Source of the DNA: Gossypium raimondii
Lineage: Eukaryota; Streptophyta; Magnoliopsida; Malvales; Malvaceae
Assembly: GCF_025698545.1 (NCBI RefSeq)
Contig: NC_068576.1
Coordinates: 57,138,094 to 57,202,093, forward strand
Reading direction: 5' to 3'
Length of the DNA: 64,000 bases
How positions within the stretch are numbered: the first letter of the stretch is position 1; each line of letters opens with the position of its first letter. Below, piece after piece: positions 48,301 to 60,614 of the stretch. The notes under the pieces are model-generated. The model was not told the DNA's origin. It searched no databases and saw nothing but the letters and a program-made list of their open reading frames with translations. A program made the position numbers and the translations under genes.

Positions 48301-51300
48301 GAAGAATGTCACTTCTGGTTGGAGGTACAGACACACTGATCTTAGCTTCACCCGATCCAGCTTTTTCAGCATGCAATTGCATTCGTTTTAATAGGATTGT
48401 GACCTGTTTAGCGAAGACAATGGAAAATCATATTAGCAATAGCTAGCTACAAAGGTATGGTTATCAAATTACATCCAATAAGCAGGTTTCTAGATGATGA
48501 GCAGACTGGAAGAATAGCCCCCAGAGGTGCCTAGGAGGCATTTTAAGGCTGGTTCAAATGCCAAAGCCTTTGATTGACCACATGCCTAATGATGTGAAGC
48601 CTAGATGGGAGTTTTGAGTAAACTTTGTTAATTGCCTTTTGGGTCTAACATTTAGGTTTCTTTAGATTAAAGCAGTCCGTCCTTATTTTATTTATCTATT
48701 CTACCATTTTAACTTTAAGTGTTCAAGTTATTTTCATAAATTTCAGGTTTAACAGAAATTTCATTTTTTAGGCTAGCAGTTTGATTTTCCTTATCCTATT
48801 GGATTTTGTTTGAAGTTAAGTTTGTTAGCCTTTCTAGTTGGAGCCTACGTATTTGCTAAATGTCCCAGTTAAAAATTCCAGTTTGTTATCCTGTTGAAAT
48901 ATGGTTTTATATATCAAAGAATTTCCAACACTGTTGCTTTGTGATTCTGAATTTCTGATCCAATCAACTTTAAGTGCAACCCCGTAAGACCTTGGGTGTG
49001 AAGCTTAGGGGCTTCTTCTCTAACTCCATTTTCTCTCTGTTCAGTTTTCCCTATTTTCCTCGAGAAATTAGGAACATGCTATAAAACCTATTCACCCACC
49101 TTTACTAGATCATCATCACTAGAGGAACTGCAACATTAAAATGAGCAGTTTGGTGAACAAACTCAGACAAAATATACGAGTTTACAACACATAAAAAGAT
49201 CAAAACAAAAACAATCAAATCAACATGAGTGGAACTCCATTAACAATTATTTTCACTATATGACGACATAAAAGATAACAAAGAAATATGAGGCAAATGA
49301 AAATGGAAGCAATACCTCATCTACCTCCAGAGGAACTCCAATGGAACCGGTAATATATGATAGTGGAACTTCCATATTATATTCTGATAAATCTGGATAA
49401 ACACTTGACTTTCCATCAAATGATATCACTTCAACAGGTTCCACCTCAAATTTCCTTTTGCAGTATGTTGAAAATGTTGTTACCTGTGGAAAGAAAGAAA
49501 TTTCATTCTTACCACGACTTGTATAAAGGTGAGGACAGAAGCTAACAGCACTCAATTCCTTACCATTGTATTTAAAACAATTTTGGCTTTTGTTAAATCA
49601 GTTGCAGTGCATTCAATGAAGACATTTTTTGTCTTCAAAGTGATTGCTGAGTGTGCACCATTGATAATTGGTGGTAAAGACAAAACAGTTCTGAGTAAAG
49701 ACAAGAAAAACAGAAAGGTCATCCAGCTGTATTTCGGTACACGATTCAAAAGGAGTAAACGTTGGTAGAAGGTTAAGTAGCTATAGTTTAATGTGAAATC
49801 GATTGCTGTCACAAAAGCTAACATTAGTAATCAGATGCACATTACCAAAATCGCCCATACCTATTGCGGTCATAAATGACGGGGTACACACTTGAATTCT
49901 CAATAATGTGCAAGAACTTCTTCAACTTCAAATCTGACTGTTATATTAGTACTACATATTTAGTATAACCCTTCAGTGAAATAAAAGTAGTCAAATTCCA
50001 TCTAAAACTAGGAGAAACAAGCGCAAAAGGTACAGACAGAAATACCAAGATACTGATAGCTTAATAAAGGAACTTCACAGGTAAGCACAACAAATAAGCT
50101 TTTATGAAAATTTACCTTGTAAAATTCCATCAGCTCATCAGCTCTGAAGTTCTTCACCTAAATTAAAAAGATCAATTCCAGGGAAATCAGTTTGCTCAGA
50201 GGACTGAGGAAAGTTTTTCAAATGAATAGAAGTGTGCAGAAGATTAACAAGAGGAATAAAGGAGTTCATGATCAACAAAGAATGCTAAAGTAAAGACTAA
50301 CTGCTATCCCTGAAAATGAAGGTAGTTTAAACAGAAAAAGGCACCCTTAAGAAGCTTTGTTCCTAAAACATCAAAGCATTACGTGGCCAAGATTATAAAG
50401 CAAGGTAACAATTTCCAGAAACAGTTCTTCAATTCAAACAATACCTAAAAAACTAATAATAATCATTTTCCATCTAGTATAAGCAAAGTTCCTAATACTC
50501 GAACAAATGAAAATCAAAGTGACCAGGTACAAATAGATATTTTAGTCAATAAGAACATTGTAAATAGTATCACTCAGAAAATGGTAATACCTGTTTCAGT
50601 GGAACAAAATTTATCTCTGGAGGTGGCAACGCCTGGAATAAACATACAAATTTAAGTAGTTGCTTACAAATTAGAAGATCAAAGATCAGAGCAAACTTTA
50701 CATTCGTTCAACAATTCCTTATCAAACAGTATATTCTCCGTTGATACTTTGAAAGGGTAGAGAAAAAAAGAACTCAAGGAGTTAGAGCAAACTATATGAA
50801 TTGTAACAATTACACTAGCAGTTGACAAAATAGAGAGAAAAAAAATTACTAACATTGCCAACTTGACAATAGACAATCGACAGCTCAGTCGATGCAAACT
50901 AAATAAAAAATAACAAATAAACCTCTGCTAGCCAACGAAAATACTACAATGAAAAGATATCTCGTCTACTGCATAGGCTGCTTGACCAAATTAACAACAG
51001 GCACCAGATTTCAGCCTAGGGAAGGAGCAGCTGCCCTTTACCCCTCAAGGATTGACCTTCAACAAGGATCCAAAGCATGTTCAACTATTTGAATGCCCAA
51101 CATTTCAACGTGCCATAAAAAATTACCAAAACAATTATATTAATAGAAAGTATTAGACTATTAGGAAACACACCTCATACGTAAAAGGCCCTTGTAATGT
51201 ATCCAAGTCATGTGTCCCAATAGCAGCTAGTGTCCGTTTCCTGAACGGATAAAGTAAATGTAAGCAGTATAACTTTAAAAAAAAAATGTGAAACCTTTGT

Positions 51301-52995
51301 ACAAAAATAATTGGATGCTTTAGTTTAGAAAGTTTTGAAGCATTAGCACTCAAGGAGTTGAAAATGAAAGAAAGAAAGTCTGAAAAGTACATAAATTTAA
51401 GGTCCCTGTAAACAAGTTCGATGATAAAAATTCAGATTTAGCCTTCATTTCTTCATTGTCGGCACTTTCAGCTTTCAACAATGTAATTTCTTTCTAAACT
51501 TATCATTTCGGATTATTGTGACAAAACAAAGAAGTCATCTTTGTCTTCATCAAAAACATTTCAAGAGTAAAGTGACTGTCAAAATTACTTTAAATTAAAA
51601 TCCAGGCGCAAGAATCCTGCTCCAATTGGAAGCGAATATCAGTTTTAGTGCTGGAAAAATTCTAAATGGATGCAATTTCAAAAGACACTCATTTCAACAG
51701 CTGAATGCAGCTACCACTCCTAAAATAACTTCCCATGCAATAGAGAAATGAATTGCTCTGCATAGGGGCTAAATTAAATTTCAGTATCGTGAAGATGAAA
51801 CTTATACATGTTGCTTTATACCAAATTTTGTACACAAATTTCCCCCTTTTTATTACTTTTCACCCCACCCTGTCATCCCAACAAAGGTCATGCTAATTTA
51901 TTTTGCCAGTTCAAGCTAAACAAACAGAGGCTATATGGAAAATGGTAAGCAGATTCACTAGTTAGATGAGGATACCTGCAAATGTTTTGGTGCAGCTTAT
52001 CCTGGAGATCAATGAAGCTGTTATAGCTTGCTTCATCAAAAGTTATGCCCCTCAAAACCGCACAGACAAGAAAAGGCCGGATTAGAGATGTCTGCAAGCC
52101 AAGGGAAATGATTAAGCTATCAGTAACTTCCAAAAGTATGTCAATACCCAAAACCAATTTTTTAACCTTCAAAACTACCTCTTTTTTCACGTGCATTTTA
52201 AGCATCGATGCCTTACTAATGTTGGCAACTGTGTATTTAGGTATCTTCTCCTTTCCATTGAAAACTAGAAGGGCTTGTGCAAGACCTTCCAAACAAAGTA
52301 AATCGTACCTGTCCGGGAATCAAAGAAAACCTTCATTGAATTTTTTTCTTTTTAATTTGCACGAATTATCAAGTTCCAAGTAATTCTCCCCAATTTTCAC
52401 CTAGATTAATTTCAAGTTGGAGCTATTTTTGCAAACGAATCCAACAGTTACTAGACTAATGGTCTTAATAAGATTAAAATAAACACATAAACAACATTCG
52501 AGAAGCTACTTACATTGTTCTATCCTTTCAAAATCATTAGAACGAAATCGAAGTAACATAAAATTTCATAAAGATAAGCAGTGATAAAACCTGTTAGCAG
52601 GCACTTCAATCTTGTAAATGATTTCATCATCAGCACTAGGTTTTTCCTCTTCCAAATGTTTTTCTTTCGAAATTATTGCTTTCTCCGTTGTCTGATTCAC
52701 AAGGTCAAATTCACTCCTCAAAATTTCAATACACAAACGGTTTTCATAAATACAAATCGTAAGAACACAAAAACACTGACCACATCATCAAGTTCAATCC
52801 CGAAACTGAAACACAGATCTTCAAACTCTTCTTGAGCTGAGAATTTTTATTTTTATTTTTTCACTTCCGTTAGATGCTAAAGAGAAAATTCGATTAAAAA
52901 ATGAGGAAAATGAGGCTTTAGTTAATTAGAGACTCACTGTAAGATCTGCCAAGAGCTGTGAAAAGACGATCCCTCCCAACGCTGACGGTAGGCAT
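45307..52995 (-). CDS. Phenylalanine-tRNA ligase beta subunit, cytoplasmic
   Basis: Nineteen exons: 52938-52995, 52781-52836, 52591-52691, 52179-52308, 51976-52091, 51174-51240, 50591-50632, 50116-50157, 49861-49937, 49564-49690, 49316-49483, 48281-48403, 48075-48176, 47820-47954, 47446-47520, 47076-47183, 46026-46121, 45809-45892 and 45307-45375. They give 591 residues, close to the roughly 590-600 of eukaryotic beta subunits, with all phases kept. The protein pairs with the alpha subunit as an (alpha-beta)2 enzyme charging tRNA-Phe in the cytosol. Visible blocks are [11 protein letters not shown], the '[18 protein letters not shown]' block near residue 80, the B3/B4 editing region with '[13 protein letters not shown]', the B5 region with '[12 protein letters not shown]', and the C-terminal catalytic-like core ending '[20 protein letters not shown]'. 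Introns contain a diverged duplication but no large element. It appears intact. Confidence 0.95.
46605..46821. repeat. Diverged tandem duplication in intron
   Basis: Two units (46605-46698 and 46729-46821) share 'gagggtagaggg' and 'ggcataactt' and begin AGACT(A/C)GAGTACCA. They lie in the intron after exon 16 of the Phe-tRNA ligase gene. Confidence 0.8.
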
Positions 52996-54923
52996 GGCGG
53001 CAGTTGTGTTTGTTTCTCAAAGCAAACACAGTCACGAAAAGGGTTTTAGCTATCGAAACTATATTCCTATTGGGTGAATTTACCTGATAGGTACTCTATT
53101 ATAGACATCTTATCAAATTAGTCCTTATACTATTAAATTTGAATTAAACGATGCCTCTCCAAATGATGGGTAGCCCGTGGGGACGACAGGCCTAATCTAA
53201 TTAGGACCGAGTTTGGATAAAAAAATTTGTACTTCGAGATTTAGTTTGAATTTAAGTTAAATAATATAATATAATTAAAAATATAATATTTAATACTTTA
53301 AGCTTATTATATAAAAAAGTCCTTTAAAAATAATTTAATAATCAATTAAACACTCAACCGAATTTAAGTTAAATAATATAAATATTTGTTAAATTTAAAT
53401 TTAATTAAATATATATAATATAATTAAAAATATAATATTTAATACTTTAAGCTTATTATATAAAAAAAGTCCTTTACAAATAATTTAATAATCAATTAAA
53501 CACTCAACCGAAAACAAAATTCATTGAACCCTCAATCTATTAAGCCTTCATCTTTTTACACCATTAACCTTTTTGTTAACTTCACATTCGCCATGTGGCA
53601 TGCTTTTTTGTTGATTTTACCTTCGCCACGTGGCATGCCAAAGTTATACCATGCAGTGAAATCTAATCATTTCTAGTATGTTTTTTTAAGAATCGTAAAT
53701 ATTCAAAAAAAAAATTAGATTGCTAAAATTTTTATTTTTTTTATTAGCGAAAACAATTAAGAATCAATTGAGTGTTGCTTAAATTTAATAATCAATTAAG
53801 GGGCTTCATTGATTGCTTAAAAAAAATTTGGGTTGAAATTAGGTTTAGGTCGGGCACAAGTTTGAGGTGAATCCACCCCTTAAAATATTTATAAAAATGC
53901 CCCTAAAATATGTATATGTTAAGTTATTGTTTTCAATAAATAAATATTTTAAGTTTTAAGTTTAAACTAAAACAAATTTTATTTACTTAAAAATAAAAAT
54001 AAGACAATTAAATTAAATTTAGATCGTGTCGAATCAAATCTCCTATTAAATTTTGAATTTCGAGTTTAGGGTGTTTTTTTTTTCTTAAGAGCCGAAGTCA
54101 AAGGAGGCAAAAATGTTGTTATATTTATATGAGTTTGAAATTTAGTTAATTTATTTAAAGAGGAAAATTATTATAAATATGATGGCCCTTCCAAAAGGAT
54201 GGTATTTTCAAACTTTGTAATCTGAGTTTGAGGGTTAATTTTATCATTTTTAGGATAAAGTAATATGTATTACTCGAATTTAGTATTTTTTAAATTGGTT
54301 ACTATTTTTTTTGTTTATATTAATCTCAAAATTTAATAAATTTTAATTAAATTCATCCTTAAACTTTGATTTTACTAACGTATGATGATGTAGTATTTTG
54401 AGATTGTGCCAAGTTTTGAGATTCACATGGACCAAAAAAATATCCGTTGTCCAAGTAAGTAAAAGTTGTTAAGTTCAGAGACTAAATATTGTTTTATTTC
54501 ATTTTTTTTATACAATATTAAAAATAAATGATATCATACGTTTCAAGATGTTTAAATTGATATCCTTTAAATTACAATAAAATCAATCGTACAAGGATTT
54601 AGTCCAATAATTTTATAATTATACAATAAATAAATGAAAAATCATTATTGGGATTAATTTTGTACAAAGAATGAATATATATTTTTACATACACAAAAGA
54701 ATATTTTGAAAAATCAAAAGATATTTGTACATACGAGATTCTTTTGCCTACAATCTTCAAATGCATTTATGCATCTTTCTTCAACTTTATTTTTCTTCTT
54801 ACTTGTGCCACCAATAGAAAGAACCCAAAAAATGGTGGACCAAGTACTTAGAATTTACACTAAACGAATCCCATGATTGCTATAAATTGTTTTTTTCCCC
54901 TTCACTTTGCAAGTTGTTTCAAT
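52996..54923. other. Intergenic between Phe-tRNA ligase and Nudix genes
   Basis: No gene is supported. It includes the promoter side of the Phe-tRNA ligase gene, a tandem duplication at 53248-53510, a local repeat of the word TGGCATGC near 53597 and 53631, and AT-rich filler. The last 200 bases are the likely 3' region of the Nudix gene. Confidence 0.5.
53248..53510. repeat. Tandem duplication with a 36-bp length difference
   Basis: Copy 1 (53248-53360) and copy 2 (53360-53510) both start GAATTTAAGTTAAATAAT and end AACACTCAACCG. They are nearly identical except for an extra AT-rich stretch in copy 2, so the duplication is fairly recent. Confidence 0.9.
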
Positions 54924-55599
54924 TTATTTCTCATCCGTTGCCGGCTGCACATGGCGGCGGACTAACTCTTCTAAAGCTTCTTTCATCCACAAATGTGGGC
55001 ATTCTTCTCTAGCTTTGGAGATGGTTACCTACAAAAACAAAATAACATTAGTCCCAAATTCCAAATCCTATCTTAAAGTATCAGTATTGTATTAATTAGG
55101 TTATTTTGTTAACCTAATCGTCAAATTGTGTGTTAAATACATGAGTGGCAATAGGGGAGAGGGCAAAAAAAGAAAAGGTTTTAGGGGCCTAAATAGATTT
55201 ATAAGTTTTAAAGGACTATTTTTTTTACCATCATACTAATTTATATTTCCATGATTTTCAACAGAACATAAAAGCAATTTTACCAAAGGGGGCAACCCCC
55301 AAATAAACGTAAATTTTGTCTTTTGGCCCCTAATATAAAATTTATGACATCACCTTTGAGCTTACAAAAGTATTTATTATATGAATAGTTTAGATTTGAT
55401 GTGTTAAAAACAAATAATTCATTAAAATTCAAGAAGAACGTTGCTTTCTTAACACGTCAAATTCAAGTTATTCATGAAATCAAGACAATCATATTTAAAA
55501 TTTGATCAAGTATTTTAAAATTGATCCACGTCAAACTCGATTTAGTATTTAATGTCCAAATTAACAATTATTTTAAGAGAATTGACTTGATTTATATGA

Positions 55600-55638
<39 letters not shown>

Positions 55639-57480
55639 GCATATATATTTGATGGTTTCTTACTTACCCATTTCCTTTCTCGGATGTTTTTCTCAGGCCA
55701 TAGATCTAATTCTTTCTTCACAAGCAAAGGAAACATATGGCCTTCATGGAAGATACTTTGCCTCTTGCTTTTGTATGACCATTTCCCTAATTTGCACTAT
55801 AATATACATGCATTGAAATGGTAAGGTTAAAATCAAGAAATGGTAAAAAGTAATCGATGAATTAGAAGTAGAGATATTCATAGATTTAGCCCAACCAATG
55901 AACACTTCTAATCACCTGTCAAAAGGTAAAGACTTATATTTAAGTCTTCAATTAACATCCGCCTAAAATTTGACTGCTTGACAACCTTTACTTTTTACTA
56001 GGGGCATAGGTAAAGGGCAAGGTAAAGTCATTGTCCCATTAATTAATTGAAATAATAATGATTTGGTCCCTCTTAAGACAAATGAAGTTCTTTTAAAACA
56101 TTTTTTTTAAATTTAATCCCTCAAAATTTTATTATTTTATTTCAATTCCTTAAATTTCTAATTTCACCCTTACCTTTATCCGTATATAAAAAAAAGGGCT
56201 TGGTTTGGTATGAAATACTAACTTCAATAATGCCAAGGACACCAGCTTCTTCTAGTGTCTCACGAATGGCAGCATCTTCCATGGATTCGTCATTTTCCCA
56301 TCCACCTTTGGGGAACAACATGCCTTTACCATTTTGTGCACTGATCACAAGCACTTCAATCTCTTCTTCATTTGAACTTGCCTCTTCAAGTTTCTTGTAT
56401 CTGTATGGTATACACCTGATCCAACGATTATAATATCAAGTTACAATTTTTTTTTAATCAAAATTTAAGTCTTTGTAATTTGATTTATGCCTTTAAAAAC
56501 ATATATCAGGTTAGATTTGAATTAACATATTTAACGCTATGTTGATGGAAAAACTTGGTTAGATTAATGTTGATTACTTTAAGGATCTCGATTAAAACAT
56601 TTTGAAGTGTGTGGGATCGATTTAAATTATGAATAATAGTTTGAGGACTCTAGTGCAATGAACCCTTTTTGTATTAGACCCCACAAAGTAAAAGTACCAC
56701 TAAGGCTCTTATATTAGGAGTCAAATTGCATTTTATCTCAACTAAAAAAAAGGACAAATTAGTCTCTGTAATTTTAATAGAAATGACCAGTTTACCTTTT
56801 GATCTAACGTACAATGATTAATTTGCCCTTTTTTTAGTAGTGGAGGCAAAATACAATTCGACTCTTGGTATAAGAGTCTCCATGATTAGAAATTTCATTT
56901 TAGGAAAAAAAAACTACCTAATTATAAAGTTATAAATTCCATTTAAATTCAAGGTGTTCAAAACTGGATCAATGGTCGAATTGGTTAGGCCTCCAATTCT
57001 TCAATCCTACCCGTTCATTCGGTTCGATTGAATAAACCATTAAAAAATCATAAAAATTAATATATATATATATATATATATTAAAAGTCTAGTTCAACTC
57101 CTTTTTTTTTGCCTGGTTCAACTGGTTTCTATCGGTTTTTGAATCAATCGATTCAATATCTTTCTCCAAATAGATACTTTAATCAGTTCTTAATCCAATC
57201 GGTCCGACCAACCGGTTTGGTATTGTTCAAACAACCATGAATTCCAAGAACAACAACAACAACAAAAAGAAGAAAAAGGGAAAAAAAGATTTTACCCAAC
57301 AACTAAACGAAAGCCTCTGTTATCATAGCGTTGTAAATGCCTACCAGTACGAGGATAAGAAACATAAGAAACCATTTTCTCAAGAGGGATTGGTAATTTG
57401 ATAGGGATTTTTTCAAGGATTGATTCGAAAAGATTGGTAAATGGGGAAAAAATTGTGAGAAATTCAGAGATTCCCCCCAT
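54924..57480 (-). CDS. Nudix hydrolase (NUDT12/13/17/18-like)
   Basis: Four exons, 57296-57480, 56223-56415, 55668-55796 and 54924-55028, give 203 residues with phases kept. The Nudix box is complete at about 99-121: G99, E105, R113-E114, E117-E118 and G120, fitting G-x5-E-x7-R-E-U-x-E-E-x-G-U. It is preceded by 'RTGRHLQRYDNRGFRLVVGCIPYR', the usual plant signature of the NUDT12/13/17/18/21 group, which are diphosphoinositol-polyphosphate or dinucleoside-polyphosphate type hydrolases, some mitochondrial. The first 40 residues are hydrophobic and basic and could be an organelle-targeting part; this is inference. Exon 3 carries the conserved 'EGHMFPLLVKKELDLWPE' block. Intron 1 holds a deleted family I MITE and a TA microsatellite. 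Confidence 0.92.
55604..55635. repeat. (TA)n microsatellite in Nudix intron 3
   Basis: About 16 uninterrupted TA units, followed after a short break by a further ATATAT stretch. Confidence 0.95.
56690..56898. mobile_element. MULE-type MITE, family I, copy E, internally deleted
   Basis: It keeps both outer arms ('gtaaaagtaccactaaggctc' at the left and 'ataagagtctccatga' at the right) but is only about 210 bases, so the middle is lost. It lies in intron 1 of the Nudix gene. Confidence 0.7.
57059..57081. repeat. (TA)n microsatellite in Nudix intron 1
   Basis: About 11 TA units, inside a decayed fold-back segment with CCGGTT-like words (56950-57240). Confidence 0.9.
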
Positions 57481-58014
57481 TTTGTTAGAATTTTAGTGAC
57501 AAAATAATTGAAAAAAAATTGGGGAAATATTTTTTTTCAAATGCTTTGGGATTGTGCTGATTATATACATCACACCCTTCAACTAAATTTAGAGTTTGAA
57601 TTTGTAAATTATTTGTAACCATTTGCAACAATTCTCAAATTATTGGGGAAAATGTGGATAACAAATGAGGACCAAATTTGGTGTTTCTATTTAAACTACA
57701 TAATTTAACCTCTCTCTTTTTTGCCAGCAAAACATATTCATAGAATGATTGGAAAAACACAAAACATCACCGTATCAGTGGGGAAGAACACCACAGAAAC
57801 AATAGAGAAAGAAAAGTCTAACAAAGATAAACGAGCAGACATAAAATCGACTCTACCGAAGTGAGTCTGAACCTAAAACCATCGAACATGTTTTTTCATG
57901 TTCAAAAATATAAATATGTTTTGAAATGTTAGTTACAATCTTGCATAAAAGTTTCATTGGTGAGGTTTGGTTCAATGGTAAATTTGAACTTTGAGATTAT
58001 ATATTTTAATGATT

Positions 58015-58555
58015 AAATTATGTTATTAATCTTTATATTTTACGAAAATTATGGATTTAGTCACTATGCTTCAAATTGATCGTTTTTAGTCTACATACTT
58101 TTTAAATTTAAAATTTCAATCTTTATCAAATGATAACTATTAAATTTGTTAAGTTAAATTTTGGTATTTTCAAAATTTGACGTGGCAGTCTAATGTTATG
58201 TCAGCTTGTTGTTTCCGCATATTAGTTATTAAAAATCTAGTTAACGATTGTCATTTGGGTTAAGATTGAAATTTCAAATTTTGAAAAGGGTCTACAAACT
58301 TAGTACGATCCCATTGGAGAACATGAACTAAAAATTCAATCACACACATAGTACGTGATAAGTAATTTAATTTAACCAAATATATTTAATTGTTACTGTT
58401 TGGGTCAATACTAAAATTCTACAATTCGAAAAGTATATAGACTAAAATTGATCAAATAAAAAAGTATTAAGTGTTAAAATTGATCAAATTAAAATATAAG
58501 AATTAAATTCACAACTTTTATAAAGTATAAAGACTAACAGCATAATTTAATCTAT
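58015..58555. repeat. Fold-back element
   Basis: The left end 'attatgttattaatcttta' is matched in inverted form at the right end ('taaagactaacagcataat'). Inner arms also pair, with 'gacgtggcag' in the centre. Non-coding; superfamily not determined. Confidence 0.65.
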
Positions 58556-58633
58556 TTAAGTCTTATATAAATGCGTGGGCAGGCTTTCCTCCATATTTAT
58601 TCTGATTATAGTTAAGTTGTTGTTGAGTTACAA

Positions 58634-58983
58634 TAAAAGTATCATGGAGGTTATTGCATTAAGATTCAGATTGCATTTTTGTCCATGTTACTTCTAAATT
58701 GGACAAATTAGTCTGTATACATTAGATCCAATATCAAATTGATCTTTTCTGTTAATAATTTCATCAATTTATACTGTTAAAAATGGCGCGACTGATAGAA
58801 TAACCAGAAAATTATACGTTGTGTACCATGTGTACCTCATTTTGATGTACTCAGACTAATTTTTAACAATAAAAATGAATAGAACTTTTAACAGAATGTT
58901 TAGTTAGCATTACTCATTTTTAATAAAATGGGTAAAATGTAATTTAACTTTTAATATAAAATCGATCGTAATACTTTTATCAT
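58634..58983. mobile_element. MULE-type MITE, family I, copy F
   Basis: It shares the outer arm 'ataaaagtatcatggagg' and the inner phrases 'acattagatccaat' and 'gaacttttaacagaat' with the other copies. It is more diverged, and no target duplication is seen. Confidence 0.65.
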
Positions 58984-59644
58984 TAAATTAATTATTCGGT
59001 TTAACGAAACAAAATTGCAATAGTTATTCATAAGTTGGAATTATGTGTATACAATGAGGTGGTGGCTGTGACCAAATAAATTTATTACCATTGCCTAACA
59101 AAATAAGCTTAGTTGGTTGTGGATTTTATTCTCGTTAGGAAACACATGATGGCTACTTAATTTCATTAATTATAAGTTTAATGACAATTTTGGTCATTAA
59201 TGTTTGCATGTTTTGTTAAAATAGTCTTAATTATATTTTTGAGTTTTCTCTGCCATCAACTTTTGTTTTTTTTCATATTATATTTTCTAATGATTTGATA
59301 AGAACACCGCTAAAAAGGTTAACGAGGATTATGTGGAATTTCATATGCGAAATATTTAGTGAAATGTAATTTATTACTTAGATAATTCAATAAAATAATT
59401 ACATGTGGGAATAATAAAATAAATAAATAATACATGAAATTAAAAACTCTTAATTTAAAGAAAATGATTCACGGTTTCAACCTTATTTTTTCAAAAAAAT
59501 TTAATCTTTTCTATATTTATTTATTGAGATATTTTTTTTAGATAATTACATTTATTCTCTTTAAATTGAGAGTTATTTTTCTAATTTAATGTATTATTTA
59601 TTTTATTATTTTTCCTTGTACAATTTATCTAACTGTGTTAAAAA

Positions 59645-59840
59645 GGGCGCAGGAATAAAAAAATGGATTTTGGCACGTGGCAAAAAAAAGGGCGCAACTT
59701 AAGTCTAACCGCCTAAAACCGACCGTGTAAACGGCATTTGAAATTTCCAGATATAGAAAGCGCCTTTCTATTTTCAATCTAGAGAGCAGCCCATCCCCCT
59801 TTGAAATTTTGACCGTTCAACCTTCTTCGGTTCAACAGAA
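59645..59840. promoter_or_regulatory. Promoter-like segment without a gene
   Basis: It contains a G-box (CACGTGGC, 59674-59681), AACGG cores on the plus strand at 59730-59734 and on the minus strand at 59813-59817 (the core of mitosis-specific activator sites), and a near-palindrome GAAAGCGCCTTTC at 59757-59769 resembling E2F-type sites. Base composition is much less AT-rich than its surroundings. No open reading frame follows on either side. It could be a promoter fragment left by a lost gene, or chance. Confidence 0.3.
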
Positions 59841-60014
59841 TCTGACTTATTATTTGGAAAATTCGGTGAACTAAATTTAGCTTAGATTTATTGTTAATCC
59901 AACATGGTTTCATTTCATTCGATTCAACACCTTATATTAATATTATAATTTTATTAAGTCGCTAAATTTAAATTTAAGAATACTTGACAGATTTGTTTAT
60001 CCTATTTAAGAAAT

Positions 60015-60165
60015 AAGTAAATTAATTTCTGTATTAAAAAGTAAATCAATTTATTTTTTGATTTAACATATAATGACTAATTTACTTAATTTTTTAAGAA
60101 AAAGGGGATAAAAATACAATTTAACTTTTAATATAGAGGCCGCCATGGTAATTTTTACAATTGTT
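60015..60165. mobile_element. MULE-type MITE, family I, copy G, partial
   Basis: Only the right arm is kept: 'tgatttaacatataatgac' followed by 'aatatagaggccgccatgg'. The left arm is missing. Confidence 0.6.
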
Positions 60166-60614
60166 AAAACGAGGGAAGATCCAAGCAATACTTCAAGTAA
60201 GTGAATGACAGGAAACAGAAAGTGACTCATATTGATATCTTGTTTAGTTAATACGTTTTTTTGTCAATTCTAAAGGTTGAAGGTCAAATTTAACTAAATA
60301 ATAATAATGATCAAATTGACAAAAGATGTAAGAGGACCGGATTTGTACCAAAAAGATTAGGGTCAAATTTTTAATAATGTAAGTTGTATATTTTATAGAT
60401 GTAAACACTTTAAAAAAATGGTGAAGTTGACTAAATACGTCATGTAAGAAAATGGTAATGGGAATGGGTCCTTAGTATCTATCCATTTACTCAAATGAAA
60501 TTAATGCTTTAGTTTGGCACATTTTGGGTGAACATCTCCTCCGCTTATTTTTATATTTGAATTCAACCATTCTACATTATTATACTTTCAATATAAAAAA
60601 ATATTATTTGATAT

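Noticed and set aside
48490-49130. Possible transposon fragment in a Phe-tRNA ligase intron
   Set aside because: Composition differs slightly from neighbouring introns, but no ends, repeats or coding motif could be found.
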